Below, in pieces: positions 11,408 through 22,339 of a DNA stretch of 64,000 nucleotides. The translations under genes were made by a program, and so were the position numbers. Location: NCBI RefSeq assembly GCF_918797505.1, contig NC_092798.1, positions 1,687,501 through 1,751,500 of the forward strand, given 5' to 3'. Under the pieces are notes generated by a model, which saw only the letters and a program-made list of their open reading frames with translations, was not told the origin of the DNA and ran no database searches. Numbering within the stretch: the first letter of the stretch is position 1; every line of letters begins with the position of its first letter. This stretch comes from Bemisia tabaci (Eukaryota; Arthropoda; Insecta; Hemiptera; Aleyrodidae).

Positions 11408-12723
11408 TTAACGCGGTACATTTATACAATTTTAAAAACAATCTAGCATATCATAAAATCATTCGACGTGCATGAGGAGAGCATTAGCGTGGTCCTTCAT
11501 GCTCATTTTGAATGAAATTGAGCGAATGGATTTTAAGATAAGGCTGTGAACAAAAATCATGGGTCCCGGAAGGACGGACCTACATTTTTTCAAGTGTAGT
11601 TTTTTTTTACTCGAGGCACCTTAAAACGCCTAGAAATGGGAAAACTTTAGCTACCTTATTTTTCTTTTAAATGACAATACTTCTTCTACCCGCAAGAAGA
11701 ACGAGGAGGTGCCCAGTGGCCTGCGGCTACTTTACTGCCGTCAGTTCCTGGTCGAAATGTTCCTGCGCCGTGCACCGTGCGAATTCGTGGTGAAAGGAGC
11801 TATGTCACACGCAAATACTACGCCCATAGTTCTTTTTAACATCATAAATACGAACATATGTGGATCGAATATAACAAAAAAACATCATATGTTGCATTTT
11901 TGAGAGAAAAATGAATGAGTAAGAAGTATTTTTGAATTTAACTAGTTGTAAATTTCCTTCTAGTAAATATTCAAAGTCCAGAATATTAATTTTTATCATG
12001 AAAAATAGTCGTTTTTGAACTTCATTTTGAACATTGAATCTCAGAAAGGAATGCAACCTGTAACCTCTTTTCTCGGTTTGAACTGTATGCAATTTGGCGC
12101 GTTTTTGTTAAACTCTGTTCTTATCAGGTCAGGTCTGTACTTAGAAAAAAAATAAATAAATAAGAGGAGGGAGAAAAACTGGGGGGGGGGTGTTTCCGGG
12201 TAATTTTTAGACTTCCGTGTTAAATGACGAAAGTGACTCAGGAAGCAAGTGTCTTTTTTGAAAAATGAATAATGCAAAAATTCTGGAAGCGTATTTTCGA
12301 AATTAATCCTCCTTTTTTGTCCACAGGTTCCAGGAAAGAGAGATCAAAATTGTCGCATCACATAGGGACCGTTTCAAAGACATGGCATGAAGCTGGGTAA
12401 GTCTAAAATTTTAATCACATGAAAAACAAGGCATTTACTGTACATAATATCACTCAGCAACTTCCCTCCAGAAGTTCGCTTTTTGCGTGTAGATGGAGGG
12501 GACAAATGGACATTTTTCGTCGCCCATCAGTTTCTTAGTGAAAATACAATTTTACTTCTTCTTCTACTGATGAATTGGGCACATTCCTGTTTGTCAAGCT
12601 CTTAAGCACAGAGCACGTACAAATATCAATGAATATAAAAGATTCGTCGAGCCAATAAAAACAGAAGTAGCAATAAAAACATTCAATTACTCGTATCTTT
12701 CGGTGAAGAGAGCCAGCTCTATG

Positions 12724-12976
12724 CTGCCGTGCTAAGGAAGAACGCCGTATAAACATTCGAGAGTTGCCAAATTTCCTTAGATAAAATGTCTATTTTTGAG
12801 GAAAATTATGAATGTTTTTCCTTGAAATTTTCAGGAACTTTAGATCAAAATACAAACAAAATTCTCTGCAAAATTGGCAGAAGAACATTCACAAGTTTAC
12901 CAGGGAATTCGTGTTTCATCAAAGAAAATTTGGCAACGCCTGAAGGCTCATACGGCGTTTTTCCTTTGCACGGCAG
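12724..12976. mobile_element. MITE family A, copy 3 (TSD TATG)
   Basis: A 253-bp element with ends CTGCCGTGCTAAGGAAG and CCTTTGCACGGCAG. TATG flanks both sides (12720-12723 and 12977-12980). This typical family length contrasts with the enlarged copy at 4945. Confidence 0.9.
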
Positions 12977-13124
12977 TATGCCCCTCCCATGAGTCGTGGG
13001 CCGTCATCTCGGTAATCCATTTCCTAAGGGTTTGTCCATGTTCAGTCACACTTTTCACCAGTCTCCCTTCGTCCATACCTGCCCTGACCGCGCTCCGAAA
13101 AATACAATTGACTAGTTGAACTTG

Positions 13125-13746
13125 GGCGCACGAAGGGGAGCGGGGGGGGGGGGGGGCTTGCCCCCCTAGAATTTAAAGTAGTATTATCTAGCCCCCTAAG
13201 AAATTCTGGATGGTGGATAAAACCTTCTTCTCTCTTAATGTAGAGTCTTAAATGAAAACACTGTGTTCATTCAGTCAGTATTTTCTAAAATTTTCATAAT
13301 GAAATCCTCCAAATACATCCAAATAGAATTTAAATTTCTAAAAATTTTCAGAGGTAGACATTGCATGCAACAATTCGAAGGTATGTTGTGCTGAAAATAA
13401 AAAACCGTAATATTTTCAGCCGAAATTGATGGAAAATCTCCGTCACGGAAGTCTGAAAATGTGTCCAAATAGATTTGAAATTACAGACATTTTCCGGCTC
13501 TATTGAATTCAACAGTTCCAAAGTATTCTTTGCTGAAAGTAAAAGAATAAACAAAATTTTTCTGCAGAGATGGATGGATAATCTGCGCCACGAAAGTCTC
13601 CAAACGTGTGCAAATAGATTTGAAATTTCAAAAATTTCCTGGGGGAGACCCGGATCCCCCTCAGGTCTGGGGGGTATTCTATACTTCCAGATCTCCCAGT
13701 GGTAGGGCTCCAGGCCCCCCTAGCAAAATGACCTAGATACGCCCAC
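13125..13746. mobile_element. degraded TE remnant containing a tandem duplication
   Basis: Begins with a poly-G run and GGGCTTGCCCCCCTAG, and ends with GGCCCCCCTAGCAAAATGAC and CTAGATACGCCC. These are the kind of C-rich ends I associate with hAT-like elements starting CAGTGGCGTATCTAGG; that assignment is family memory, not shown here. Inside, 13310-13460 and 13461-13630 are about 150-bp diverged direct repeats sharing CCAAATAGA, GAAATT and ATGGA blocks. Confidence 0.4.
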
Positions 13747-14000
13747 GTCTTTTCCCGGGAAACTGCAAATTGCTGTCCCTTTGAAAATTGTTAGTTACTT
13801 GAGAGGAACTTTCGCAGCACCTGCTGTATCGCACGGATAGCAAAGTGCGAGATCTAGGATATTGTTCGTCTCTGGCTGCCTTATACTTCGCACTTTAAAA
13901 TAACCACCGTTGAAAAGTGGTGTTTTAAGCAAACTTCGCTTTACCCACAAGTGCTTTCACCTTAATAGCGGAGGGAATTTCGACCGGTCGCAACCTCCTC

Positions 14001-14243
14001 CGCGCCGCACAGTGGATCGAGTCAAAAGGAGAGGTCGGACAAAATTTGGAAACTTTAAACGCTTATAACTCCGTTTGTACAAAACTTTGAGGTACTGCGA
14101 GTGGTTCTATTGGTTTCCTCGTAAAATTTTCTTGGAAAGGCACCCCTTGAAATTTAAAATGTGACAAATTACGTCAAAATTGGCAGTTTTCGTCAAAAAT
14201 TTTACGGCCGACCCACCATATTGACTCAATCCACAGTGCGCCG
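14001..14243. mobile_element. hairpin repeat family L
   Basis: The left arm reads GCACAGTGGATCGAGTCAA; the right arm carries the complement TTGACTCAATCCACAGTGC. The body holds GAGAGGTCGGACAAAATTTG and AAACGCTTATAACTCCG. Related sequence recurs at 29820-30390 (GCGCACAGTGGATACACG, GAGAGGTCGGACAGG, AAAATGTGACGTAA), so it is a dispersed repeat. Confidence 0.6.
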
Positions 14244-14704
14244 TTCGCAATCCTGTGAGAACCATAGAATATAGGTCAAAGCCTATTTACATAGTCTGGC
14301 CGGTAGCAATTTCTCACAGGCTCCTAAGTCTGTAAAGGAAAAAAGTCTGCAGTGCTCGAGGAGTATAAAATCCCCACCGTCAACAGTTTTTAATAGCTTC
14401 CCTTTGACCTGTTTAGATAGCCTTTGCTCTTGCAAGGGGCAGTTACTCTGCAATAAACTCGCCCGAATGACTCCGGGATTGGCCCGATTGGAAAATCCAA
14501 TACGCCTTTTATTCCCCGCAATAGACAGAATAAGATCGGCACTTCAGACTGTGTTGAAATTAAATTAGACTCTAAAGAGATCAATGCTCATTATCTAAAG
14601 ATCGGTGCTCCTCCGGGAGGCAGTGAAGCAATCTCACTAACACGCTTGGATTTTTCTCTCTTCATATATTCAGCAAAATTCGAGGAAAAGGCAAAACGAG
14701 AACT

Positions 14705-14954
14705 CTACCGTGCTGAGGAAAAACGCCGTATGAACCTTTAGGCGTTGCTAAATTTCCTTCAGTAAAATGCGAATTTCCTGGAAAACTTGTGGATATTTTT
14801 CTCCCAATTTTTCACAGAATTTCATGCGCACAGTGATCTACAGTATCCAAAAATTTGGAGGAAAACTATTTATGACTCTCCTCAAAATTGACATTTTATA
14901 GGAGGAAATTTGGCAACTCGCAAATATTCATACGGCGTTTTTCCTTACCGGCAG
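14705..14954. mobile_element. MITE family A, copy 4
   Basis: A 250-bp element with ends CTACCGTGCTGAGGAAAAAC and GTTTTTCCTTACCGGCAG. Flanks are AACT (left) and AACG (right), a mutated 4-bp target duplication. Confidence 0.85.
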
Positions 14955-15610
14955 AACGCGCGTCGTGTCCTGGATACAGGGAATTTCGTTCGCTTACAAG
15001 AAGGAACGAATTCAAAAGTTCAGAGAAGGGGGGATTCCGAGGAAGCTAAGACATTTAAAACTTTCCCCAGTAAAGTTAAAAATAGGGTTTAATCTCTGAT
15101 TTCATCTCGGGATTAAATAATCTGAGTCGTAAACTTTCGCTCTGAATCATCGAATCCTATTTTCCTCGGGAAAATACGTATAAATAACCGCTTAATTTCC
15201 CTGTTTCCTGTTTCAAGGAGGGAGAAAAAAGGAAGGAAGTGGAACAGAGGACGAATCCCTATACATTTGTATTTTAAGACTCGCGGCCTAATTTTCGAGT
15301 GAGTCAACCGAGATATAAATAATGGGCTACCAGACGAGGTATGAATAAAGCACTACGTTGTACGCTTCCTCTTTAAAATTCTATGCAGAGAGCGACTAAT
15401 GCATCTGAAAGGTCGGAATTGAAGGGCTTGGAAGACAAGGCGCATAAGTGCAGCTTTTGAAAAAATTGAGATATTCATGAACTCAACTAAAACTAGTTTT
15501 AAAGTATACTTTATTAAAAATTTACAACTGAAATCCAACTTTAAAGCATTAAAAAGTGAGTTTAAACTTCTTTTCCGCCATAAGGTCCATGTCATTTTGG
15601 AACTTTAAAC
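14955..15610. other. spacer without recognised features
   Basis: No exon, RNA gene or clear element is seen. The open frames here are short and unsupported. Confidence 0.4.
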
Positions 15611-15775
15611 CAGTGGCGTGGCATGAATTGCGATATATTGATTGTTATGCCATTTAAACTTATAGTAAAGGATCGATAAACAGGGTGTTCGCAGCGAACG
15701 CCTTAATAATCGATTCTTTACCATAGGTTTAAACGGCATAACAATCGATGCATCGCAATTCACGCCACGCCACTG
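15611..15775. mobile_element. hAT-like MITE family B, copy 3 (TSD CTTTAAAC)
   Basis: A 165-bp element with ends CAGTGGCGTGGCATGAATT and AATTCACGCCACGCCACTG. A perfect 8-bp duplication CTTTAAAC lies on both sides (15603-15610 and 15776-15783). The CAGTG ends with an 8-bp duplication place family B in the hAT superfamily. The centre has the palindrome TGTTCGCAGCGAACG. Confidence 0.95.
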
Positions 15776-15783
15776 CTTTAAAC

Positions 15784-16679
15784 CCGTACTTCTTGAAATA
15801 GCAAAAACTGCTCTTATGCGCCTTGTCCTCCAAACTCCTCAATTCAACTCCCACGGAGATATCAGATATCAACATGTAATTTTTTGACACTAATCAAACT
15901 AAACACAAATCAAACGGATGTCAGCATTTGTATTGTTAACTTTGGAAAGAAAACTATGTTCTAATATTGATAGGAGTGAATCCTTGAACTATACCCGTTG
16001 TGTGGTTCTTTTACATACAACTCCAAAGAAAAGAAACGTAACGGAGGATTTTCATACCGTGTCCAGTGCCTCATTCTTATTTTAGGGAGGATTAATACTT
16101 CCGTTGAACGTGCTTAGCCAAATTGATATAAATTCCGAACCAAAACTTTGCCAAGATTTTTTCTTCGTTCCGTTTTTATGAAAAATAACCTTTACTTGAC
16201 AGTATACTTTTTAAAACACTCCGTGAGGTCTCTGCATCTATTCAAGATAATTCGATCAAAATGTCAAATACGAAGTGCCAGGCAAGATTTCCACATAACA
16301 TAAGAAGTAATCCCTTGAATTAATAATGGATAACGGATTATATAAACGGGTAATGGATTATTCAGAGGGTACTTTTTGCCTATTTTTAAAATTGAAGGCG
16401 TGATTGCTACGCGTGCAGTTTTCTCCATACCTCTTTTGCGTCGGATAATTTGCACGCAAATTTTTATTGCTTCATTTGAGAGTGCCCAGAGAGTTGATTT
16501 TGCAGATTTTTTTATACATTTTTTCTGATTTAGGAAATAATATACAAATATATTCAAAAGAAAATGCACCGCCTAATGACGTCATCTGGCGGCATTTCCC
16601 TTCTAAAAACATGAATTTTAGCAGATTCCGTAATTTTATCACATCTCCTCCAAAAGTTGTTCAATTGAAGAGCCAAGGG
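15784..16679. other. spacer without recognised features
   Basis: AT-rich sequence. No splice-bounded exon or clear repeat boundary is seen. Confidence 0.4.
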
Positions 16680-16739
16680 TATCCTCGTGTTCAGTTCAAT
16701 CCGCGGTTTTCACTTAAATACGAATTTCGTTAAATTTCA

Positions 16740-16924
16740 GACACCTGCCAATTCTCCACATAGTGCAGTTTCTCTGGACATTTTTGGAATATTCTTTCAT
16801 AATTTATGCCTAGAACTCCCAAACTTTTCCAGGGAAAATATTCTTAACTTGTCATTTTCATTTCAAGGAAAAATATTCATCTCAACACTCGAATATTCGT
16901 AGGGCGTTCCTCCCTAGCGAGGCA
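16740..16924. mobile_element. partial or degraded MITE family A
   Basis: The right part of a family A copy is recognisable: CAAGGAAAAATATTCATCTC, then TTCGTAGGGCG, TTCCTCCCTAGCGAGGCAG. The left end is not found, so the start is approximate and the element is truncated or too diverged. Confidence 0.5.
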
Positions 16925-17276
16925 GAATCCTCATCCCTTCTCGCAGTTTAGAGATCCCCGCAATAAAGCCGTCCCGACCGACGTAGCGGCAGGATGCGTG
17001 ATCAAAGCGAGAGAGAGTGGTCGGGGGGTGGGGGATTGTCCAGGAATCGAGGGTGGGGGGAGGAGGAAAATCTCCTATTGATAAGGAAAGGGGTGAAATA
17101 TATGATCGAGATAATGTCGGTCCGAGCTCCAAACGCTTGGATGCGAGCCATCGAACACCACAATATCTTTATCATGGTATCAACTGTTTTATTATTTTCG
17201 CGCTCATAAAAATGTTTTTAATGCCGCGAGTTTTCTCGCGTGCTTTCTTTGTAGACTGCGACATGAACGACTTGAA

Positions 17277-17441
17277 CAGTAGCGTGGCGTGAATTGCGAT
17301 ATATCGATCGTTACGTCATTCAAAACTATGGAAAAGGATCGATAAACAGGGTGTTCGCAGCGAACACCTTAATAATCGATTCTTTACCTTAGGTTTAAAT
17401 GGCTGAGCAATCGATACATCGCAATTCACGCCACGCCACTG
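17277..17441. mobile_element. hAT-like MITE family B, copy 4 (TSD GACTTGAA)
   Basis: A 165-bp element with ends CAGTAGCGTGGCGTGAATT and AATTCACGCCACGCCACTG. A perfect 8-bp duplication GACTTGAA flanks it (17269-17276 and 17442-17449). Its close match to copy 3 and intact duplication indicate a recent insertion. Confidence 0.95.
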
Positions 17442-18039
17442 GACTTGAAGCGCGGGGGCCAACGAGGCTGTTAGAGAGGAAGGGCCGTGTCTATTGTCGT
17501 TCCTCAAACCTTAAACAGCTAATTTCCTTATGGGAGGTCCTTTATAGTCTATATTGTGATTATAGGCGAATTTTCGCGAGTGGACGTGCTTGACTTTTTC
17601 GACCAAATCCTAATGTTGAACGTTTTTGTAACCCAATCCACGTGTCTGTTGAGCTCATCTCGACCCACCTCGAGGGAGGTCAGGAAGTAGATGGTTGTAA
17701 ACATTTTCTGTAGCATTCCCATGGCGATTTTCATCAGCCAACATTTTCCATAGCAAACATTATTTGTATTGTAATTATTGTATAATATTTTATATTGTAG
17801 AATAAGTCGTGTTGCTAATGCCAATCGGCGCTTTTTTTTAACCTAATCCGGGCTTTGGTTCGTTTTCTTCAGGATTTGGTTGAAAATTAAATACTCGATT
17901 CTGACTGGTCCGAATTCCAACGGCGATAAAACAGTGATTTATACAAAAATCAACCAAATCCAGACCTGAAAATTCGCCTAATGAGAGGTCCGAGGAGATC
18001 CTTGACATTGCATGATGAAAATGACAATTTTATAGAACA

Positions 18040-18164
18040 ATTGGACATATTTCTGCCAAACGGAACTGTGTGTGTTATGACGTGAGCCCCTATCCATTTA
18101 TTCTTACGGGTCTCAGGGCTCATGTCTTGATGCACATAGTTCCATTAAGCAGAAATACGTCCAA
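18040..18164. mobile_element. short palindromic MITE family J, copy 2
   Basis: A roughly 125-bp hairpin. TTGGACATATTTCTGCC and AAACGGAACTGTGTG at the left mirror CACATAGTTCCATTAAGC and AGAAATACGTCCAA at the right. The middle keeps GACGTGAGCCC and GGGTCTCAGGGCTCATG, as in copy 1. Confidence 0.75.
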
Positions 18165-18189
18165 TTTTGGAAATATATTATCGTGAGGG

Positions 18190-18447
18190 GTAACTGGACT
18201 GAGTTTAATAGAAGAGAACTAACCCACATAAAGTTAAAAATGGGAAAAAGAGGCTCGAAGTTTTATTCCCCCATAAGGCTCGATTTAAAAAATAAACTTC
18301 AACCCCTCCTAGGACAGACTCATTTTTTTCTCGACGCTGAGTTTTTGGCAGAGGAATATATACGACTAGTGGTACTCGAAAATATATTCTGGACTCAATT
18401 TTTTCAAAAATGTGGGTTGGTTCCTTTCCGATGAACTCGGTCCAACT
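18190..18447. mobile_element. hairpin element with CCAACCCACAT arms
   Basis: The left arm (TAACTGGACTGAGTTTAATA then AACTAACCCACATAAAG) mirrors the right arm (AAAATGTGGGTTGGTTCC then GATGAACTCGGTCCAACTA). The interior resembles 29330-29470 (GAAAAAGAGG, TTTATTCCCCCATAAG-like, TTTTTCTCGACGCTGA). Confidence 0.55.
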
Positions 18448-18579
18448 ATAATGATTTGCTTCTGCATAAAATAAAAATACTGGATAAATGATTCTAGGAT
18501 TTGGTTTGATTGAATTATAATCTCGCCTTTCAATTTTGACGCATAAGTATAGCATTTTGTGGCTCATAAAAATGATTTC

Positions 18580-18789
18580 AACAAGGCGGAGACATGGTGC
18601 TGGGCCCACACCATTTCGCGGGTATATCAAAGCCAAGAAGTTTCAAAAATTATAATTAGAGTCAAAAATAAATTTGTTTAACTCCAATGAGTACCAGTAC
18701 AAAACTGAGGGACTCAAAATTTTCGGAACTTCTTGGCTTTGATTTCCCCGCGAAATGGCGTGGACTCAGCACTGTTTCTCCACCTTGTT
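18580..18789. mobile_element. 210-bp hairpin element N
   Basis: The left arm AACAAGGCGGAGACATGGTG...CACCATTTCGCGGG...AAAGCCAAGAAGTTT mirrors the right arm AACTTCTTGGCTTTG...CCCGCGAAATGGCG...CACCTTGTT. It ends 90 bp before the first RASL10-type exon, so its right arm lies close to that exon's branch-point region. Confidence 0.7.
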
Positions 18790-18879
18790 ACATACAGTTC
18801 GGGCCACTTCTCAGTGTTTTTTCTCTCTCATAAAAATTATTTGAATTCTCTGAGTTTCCTGGCTTGGTTTTGTTTTCAG

Positions 18880-19049
18880 ACTTCGACTTGGACTACTTGG
18901 AGCGGGGCGGCGGCGGCGACTCAAAAACTCATGATGTGATAGCGGCCGCGGCTCCGGGCTCGGAGATGGAAAGAAGTCCCGACTCCATGGAACTAGTCAA
19001 AGTCATCCTCCTCGGCGCTCCCAACGTCGGCAAGACCTCAATCATACAG
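18880..19049 (+). CDS. RASL10B-like: RASL10-type Ras-like small GTPase, first visible exon (P-loop)
   Basis: Exon after a good acceptor (TTGTTTTCAG at 18870-18879), ending at CAG before GTTAAA (19050). The frame is open through the whole exon. It encodes an acidic and glycine-rich leader, then MELVKVILLGAPNVGKTSII and Q. GAPNVGKTS is the G1 P-loop, which binds nucleotide phosphates. Residues at the Ras G12 and G13 positions are Pro and Asn, an unusual combination. Likely starts are ATG 18987 (in TCCATGG), which fits family length at 219 residues, or ATG 18966 (226 residues). Coding could also come from an unseen upstream exon, because the frame is open back to the acceptor. The phase-0 junction to 41212 gives continuous IIQ-QFVW, as expected in this family. 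RASL10 proteins are atypical, membrane-associated Ras relatives with poorly known roles. Confidence 0.85.
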
Positions 19050-19402
19050 GTTAAAACCGCTTAACTCTATAGCTTTACTAGAATACACAGGCTGGTGACA
19101 TATCATGAAAAATAGAATCTTGGAATTTCACGTGAAATATTTCATGAAATTTCAGAAATTTATGAAAGTTATTGGAAAATACCGGTTCCTTTTCATGTTT
19201 TTCAAAATGTAAAAATTGCGACTTTCTTATATTCGTGTGTGCTTGAGTGCGGGTTGCATACTCTAGCCTCTGAAAAATATGAGATATTATTTCACAGCCT
19301 TGTGAATTATCATCAAATATTTCACTGAAATTTCCAATCTTTCACTTCTTTTTTACATTTCATGTCACCCTGAGTACTTATCCTCCTTACAAGCATCCAA
19401 CT

Positions 19403-19667
19403 CGTCGTTTCCCTCACAAAAGAACGTAACTCCATTTGAATGTTGCCAAATTTCTCCTCGCAAATTGCATATGAACCAAGAGAATATTGGGAGTTTTGAA
19501 TTAAAAATGTCACTGACTCATCCTCAGATTTATTGCAAAAATTAGAAAAATTTTGGATGAAAATTACAGTTAGGCACAGGTACAGTTTAGTACCTAAATT
19601 AAATTTATTGTTTAAGTAAGTGCGACAACATTGGAATTAAGTTACGTTCCTTCGTCCGGTAGACGAC
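19403..19667. mobile_element. MITE family F, copy 1
   Basis: Ends CGTCGTTTCCCTCAC and CGTCCGGTAGACGAC are imperfect complements, with AGAACGTAACT and AGTTACGTTCC just inside. The subterminal TTGCCAAATTTC is shared with family A. The better copy with an exact target duplication is at 27460-27712. Confidence 0.8.
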
Positions 19668-19995
19668 AAATTATACTAAATGATTCATGGTTAAACTGCC
19701 AGGCTGCAAAGGCTGTCAAAGTTGAAATCTTTTTATGAATCTCCGAACTAAACTGACGTCGGTACTTGGTATCTCGATGTTTCCAAGAAAATACTTATAG
19801 TGGCTAAAAAGTCCACAATTTATGTAACTGATGGTGATGCGCAGATCTAATAACGAGAAAGAGATCTTTTTCATCTCCAAACAGCGTAGCAATTTTTCGT
19901 AAAAATAAAATTTTGAAATTCCATGGGCAATATTTTGTGAAATTTAAGAAAAATATGAGAGATATTGATAACTATTTTGGAAATTACACGAGAGT

Positions 19996-20232
19996 CAAAC
20001 CGATAGACAATGTGCGGAACCATGTATCTCAAAATTCCCGCTTTTGAAGGAAAACAAGCATACTTTATAGCTTGAACTTTATACAGAATATTCTGTTAAT
20101 ACAGAAGAAAAATCAAGGTTTTCTGAAAATCACGATGACCAGTTTCCCTGAAAAAAAAAATTTAAAAAAATAAAGAATGGAAATCTGCAACGTCGCAAAT
20201 GGAGAAACTTGGTTTCACGCTTTAGCTATGGA
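19996..20232. mobile_element. diverged MITE family D2 copy
   Basis: Landmarks in the D2 order: GGAACCATGTATCTC, AAGGAAAACAAGC, AGAAAAATCAAGG, AAAATAAAGAATGG, CAACGTCGCAAATGG, and TTTCACGCTTTAGC. Ends are approximate. Short poly-A runs lie inside. Confidence 0.45.
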
Positions 20233-20340
20233 AATAATTTTTTCATTGTCGTATTTTTAGCACGTGTTGCATAGCCAGTCTCTCAAAATATGTTTCATCT
20301 TTTTCTTATTTTCATCGCTTGATGAAATACTTCCAGGACT

Positions 20341-21950
20341 TTATATGTCCACCTACCTTTCGTCCATTAAATAAATGTCCACCGCTATTTATGTCCACTA
20401 AACGTTAAGTCCAGTCTCTATTAAGTCCACATGATTTAATGTCCAACCATGAATATGTCCAAAATTGTCCAAATTGTGGACGTGTTATGTCCACATTTTA
20501 CTCTTCTCATTTAAATGACAGGAACCACCTCAAAAATAAATGCATACTACTACTAGTTAGTAAGTTAGTATATTTTAAGACGTTCAACGTCACAGGCTAT
20601 TAACGTCTTTACAGAGAATTTTGAAAATGGGGGTATATACGAAAATTTAGATTTTTAAATTAAGAGAGGTGAAGAGTTCCTTCATTCTTAAAAACATGTC
20701 ATTCATGAATCAAGTCATGAAAGAGAACAGACTCTAAGAGCAGATAAAACAATTTGTTCATGTGTACAGTGTACGGTTATGATAAGATGAAAACCAAAGC
20801 GGGAGCCTAGGAAACGCTCCAATGCCAAATTAAACATTTTTCAGTAACAGATACAGTCAAAATTGAAAGTCCCCTTTAACTAGTTATTTCGTGCGCCTTC
20901 AATCTTGTAGGATACTGTGCAACGCCTCTGACGCGAAATAGTTGCTTAAAGCGTTGCGGCGCGGCAGGCAACCAGCGTGTCACGCGCATGGGCTCCTACA
21001 AACCTAACGGGTGCTTCACGCGTTGCGCAATGCGTGAAGTATCCCGTTAGATTTGAGGGCGCCAGTGCGCGTTCTGCGCTGCTAACACGCCACTCCGCTC
21101 TGTGTTGGGCTCTAATATTTAAACTCGCGGAGTCAGCGTTTTTCAACTCATGATTTTGAAATGTTTGCACTCTCTCCATTGATTATTCCCTTTTAAACTG
21201 ATGAAAAAGAAATATGTACTGCTGGAAAATATAATGTGTTTTTTTTTGTAAATATAATAGTGGTTCCGTGTCAAATTTTATGATTTCCAAAGCATTCAAA
21301 TTTATTCTTTTATGTTTTGGGCTTTTACTGTGCTGCAGCGTGGTGTAAGCGCAACTAAACGTTCAAAATTGGACGTATTTGACTTAAGAAGGTCGATGTA
21401 CAAATAATTTAAAAACAAAAAATTGCGTGCTTCTTAGTTTTTTTCCGCTTTTATTAATTTTTGTATAGTTTCTATCATCACAACTACGGCTCATTGAGAT
21501 TCATATCGATGCCATTGCTTGGAAAAGGTTTTACAAATATTTACCACGTTTTAAAGTAATCAATTTCATTAAAACAAAAAAGAATGTGCATTCAAGGCAT
21601 ATTTTATATCGGAAATTTCAAGGATAGAAATGAAACCAAGTATTTACCAAAGACAATTTGAAAAGATGAATCAAGAGAAGAAATTAACATTTCATTTAAA
21701 ATATGAGTTACGACAACAACACCTTATTCTCTCTTAATTTACTCCTTTCGATATTGTAAATATAATTTTACACACGGACTAAAATATGACGCTTGAATTT
21801 GATTTTAGTAGACTTTACATTTGTGGCCTTAACTTAGTGGACGTTTAAGTAATAAGCTTACCAATAGTGTGGGCTTTAGAACTGTGGACGTAAAATTTGT
21901 GAACGAAAAGTCTGTGGACGTAAAAAAAGTGGAAATAAAGTCCGTGTATC
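20341..21950. mobile_element. putative DNA transposon with inverted TGTCCA clusters
   Basis: At 20341-20500 there are about ten copies of GTCCA in contexts such as TATGTCCAC and TTAAGTCCA. At 21836-21945 the complement TGGAC recurs in GTGGACGTAAA contexts. Inverted clusters of a short motif at both ends of a 1.6-kb segment are typical of subterminal transposase-binding repeats. The interior includes a family K repeat (20893-21145) and AT-rich sequence without coding capacity. Exact termini are not identified, so both element status and limits are inference. Confidence 0.4.
20893..21145. repeat. family K repeat (GCGCCTTCAAT, inverted GTGAAG core)
   Basis: Shares order and words with 31848-32055 in opposite orientation: GCGCCTTCAAT, ATACTGTGCAA, GAAATAGTTGCTT, CCTACAAACCTAACGGG, and CACGCGTTGCGCAATGCGTG. 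The central hairpin around 21000-21065 is imperfect here but perfect in the other copy. Confidence 0.6.
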
Positions 21951-21974
21951 GATTAAATATTTCACGGAAATTTG

Positions 21975-22207
21975 GACTGAAAAAAAAAAATTGGTAGAAT
22001 TGACCATTCCTTTACGCTGTATTTCACACAGTGTGAAGAAATGGTAAATTCTATCAATCCTCAAGTCGATTCTGCCAGAGGAACGGTTACCAGTACCATT
22101 ATAAAGTAACGTTGACCTTTCTTCCGGTGGAATTGACTCTAAATCGACGCTGTGTGAAATACACCGTGAAGGGATGGTAAATTCTACCAATCTTTTTTTT
22201 TTTCAGT
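21975..22207. mobile_element. MITE family E, copy 1
   Basis: A 233-bp hairpin. ACTGAAAAAAAAAAATTGG at the left and CCAATCTTTTTTTTTTCAGT at the right. Arms share GGTAGAATT and TGTATTTCACAC. A second copy at 28508-28735 has CACT...AGTG ends and a TA duplication. This copy ends about 130 bp before the satellite array begins. Confidence 0.8.
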
Positions 22208-22339
22208 TTCAAATTTTTCATATTTATCATTTGACTGGTGCAACAACGAATCTGAGAGGAGAATGTTGTGGTGCTGTCCGATTCGAGTGGAGGTGGAAGC
22301 GCATCTTTGAATATTGAGCTTCTTCTTTTAAGCAACGTA

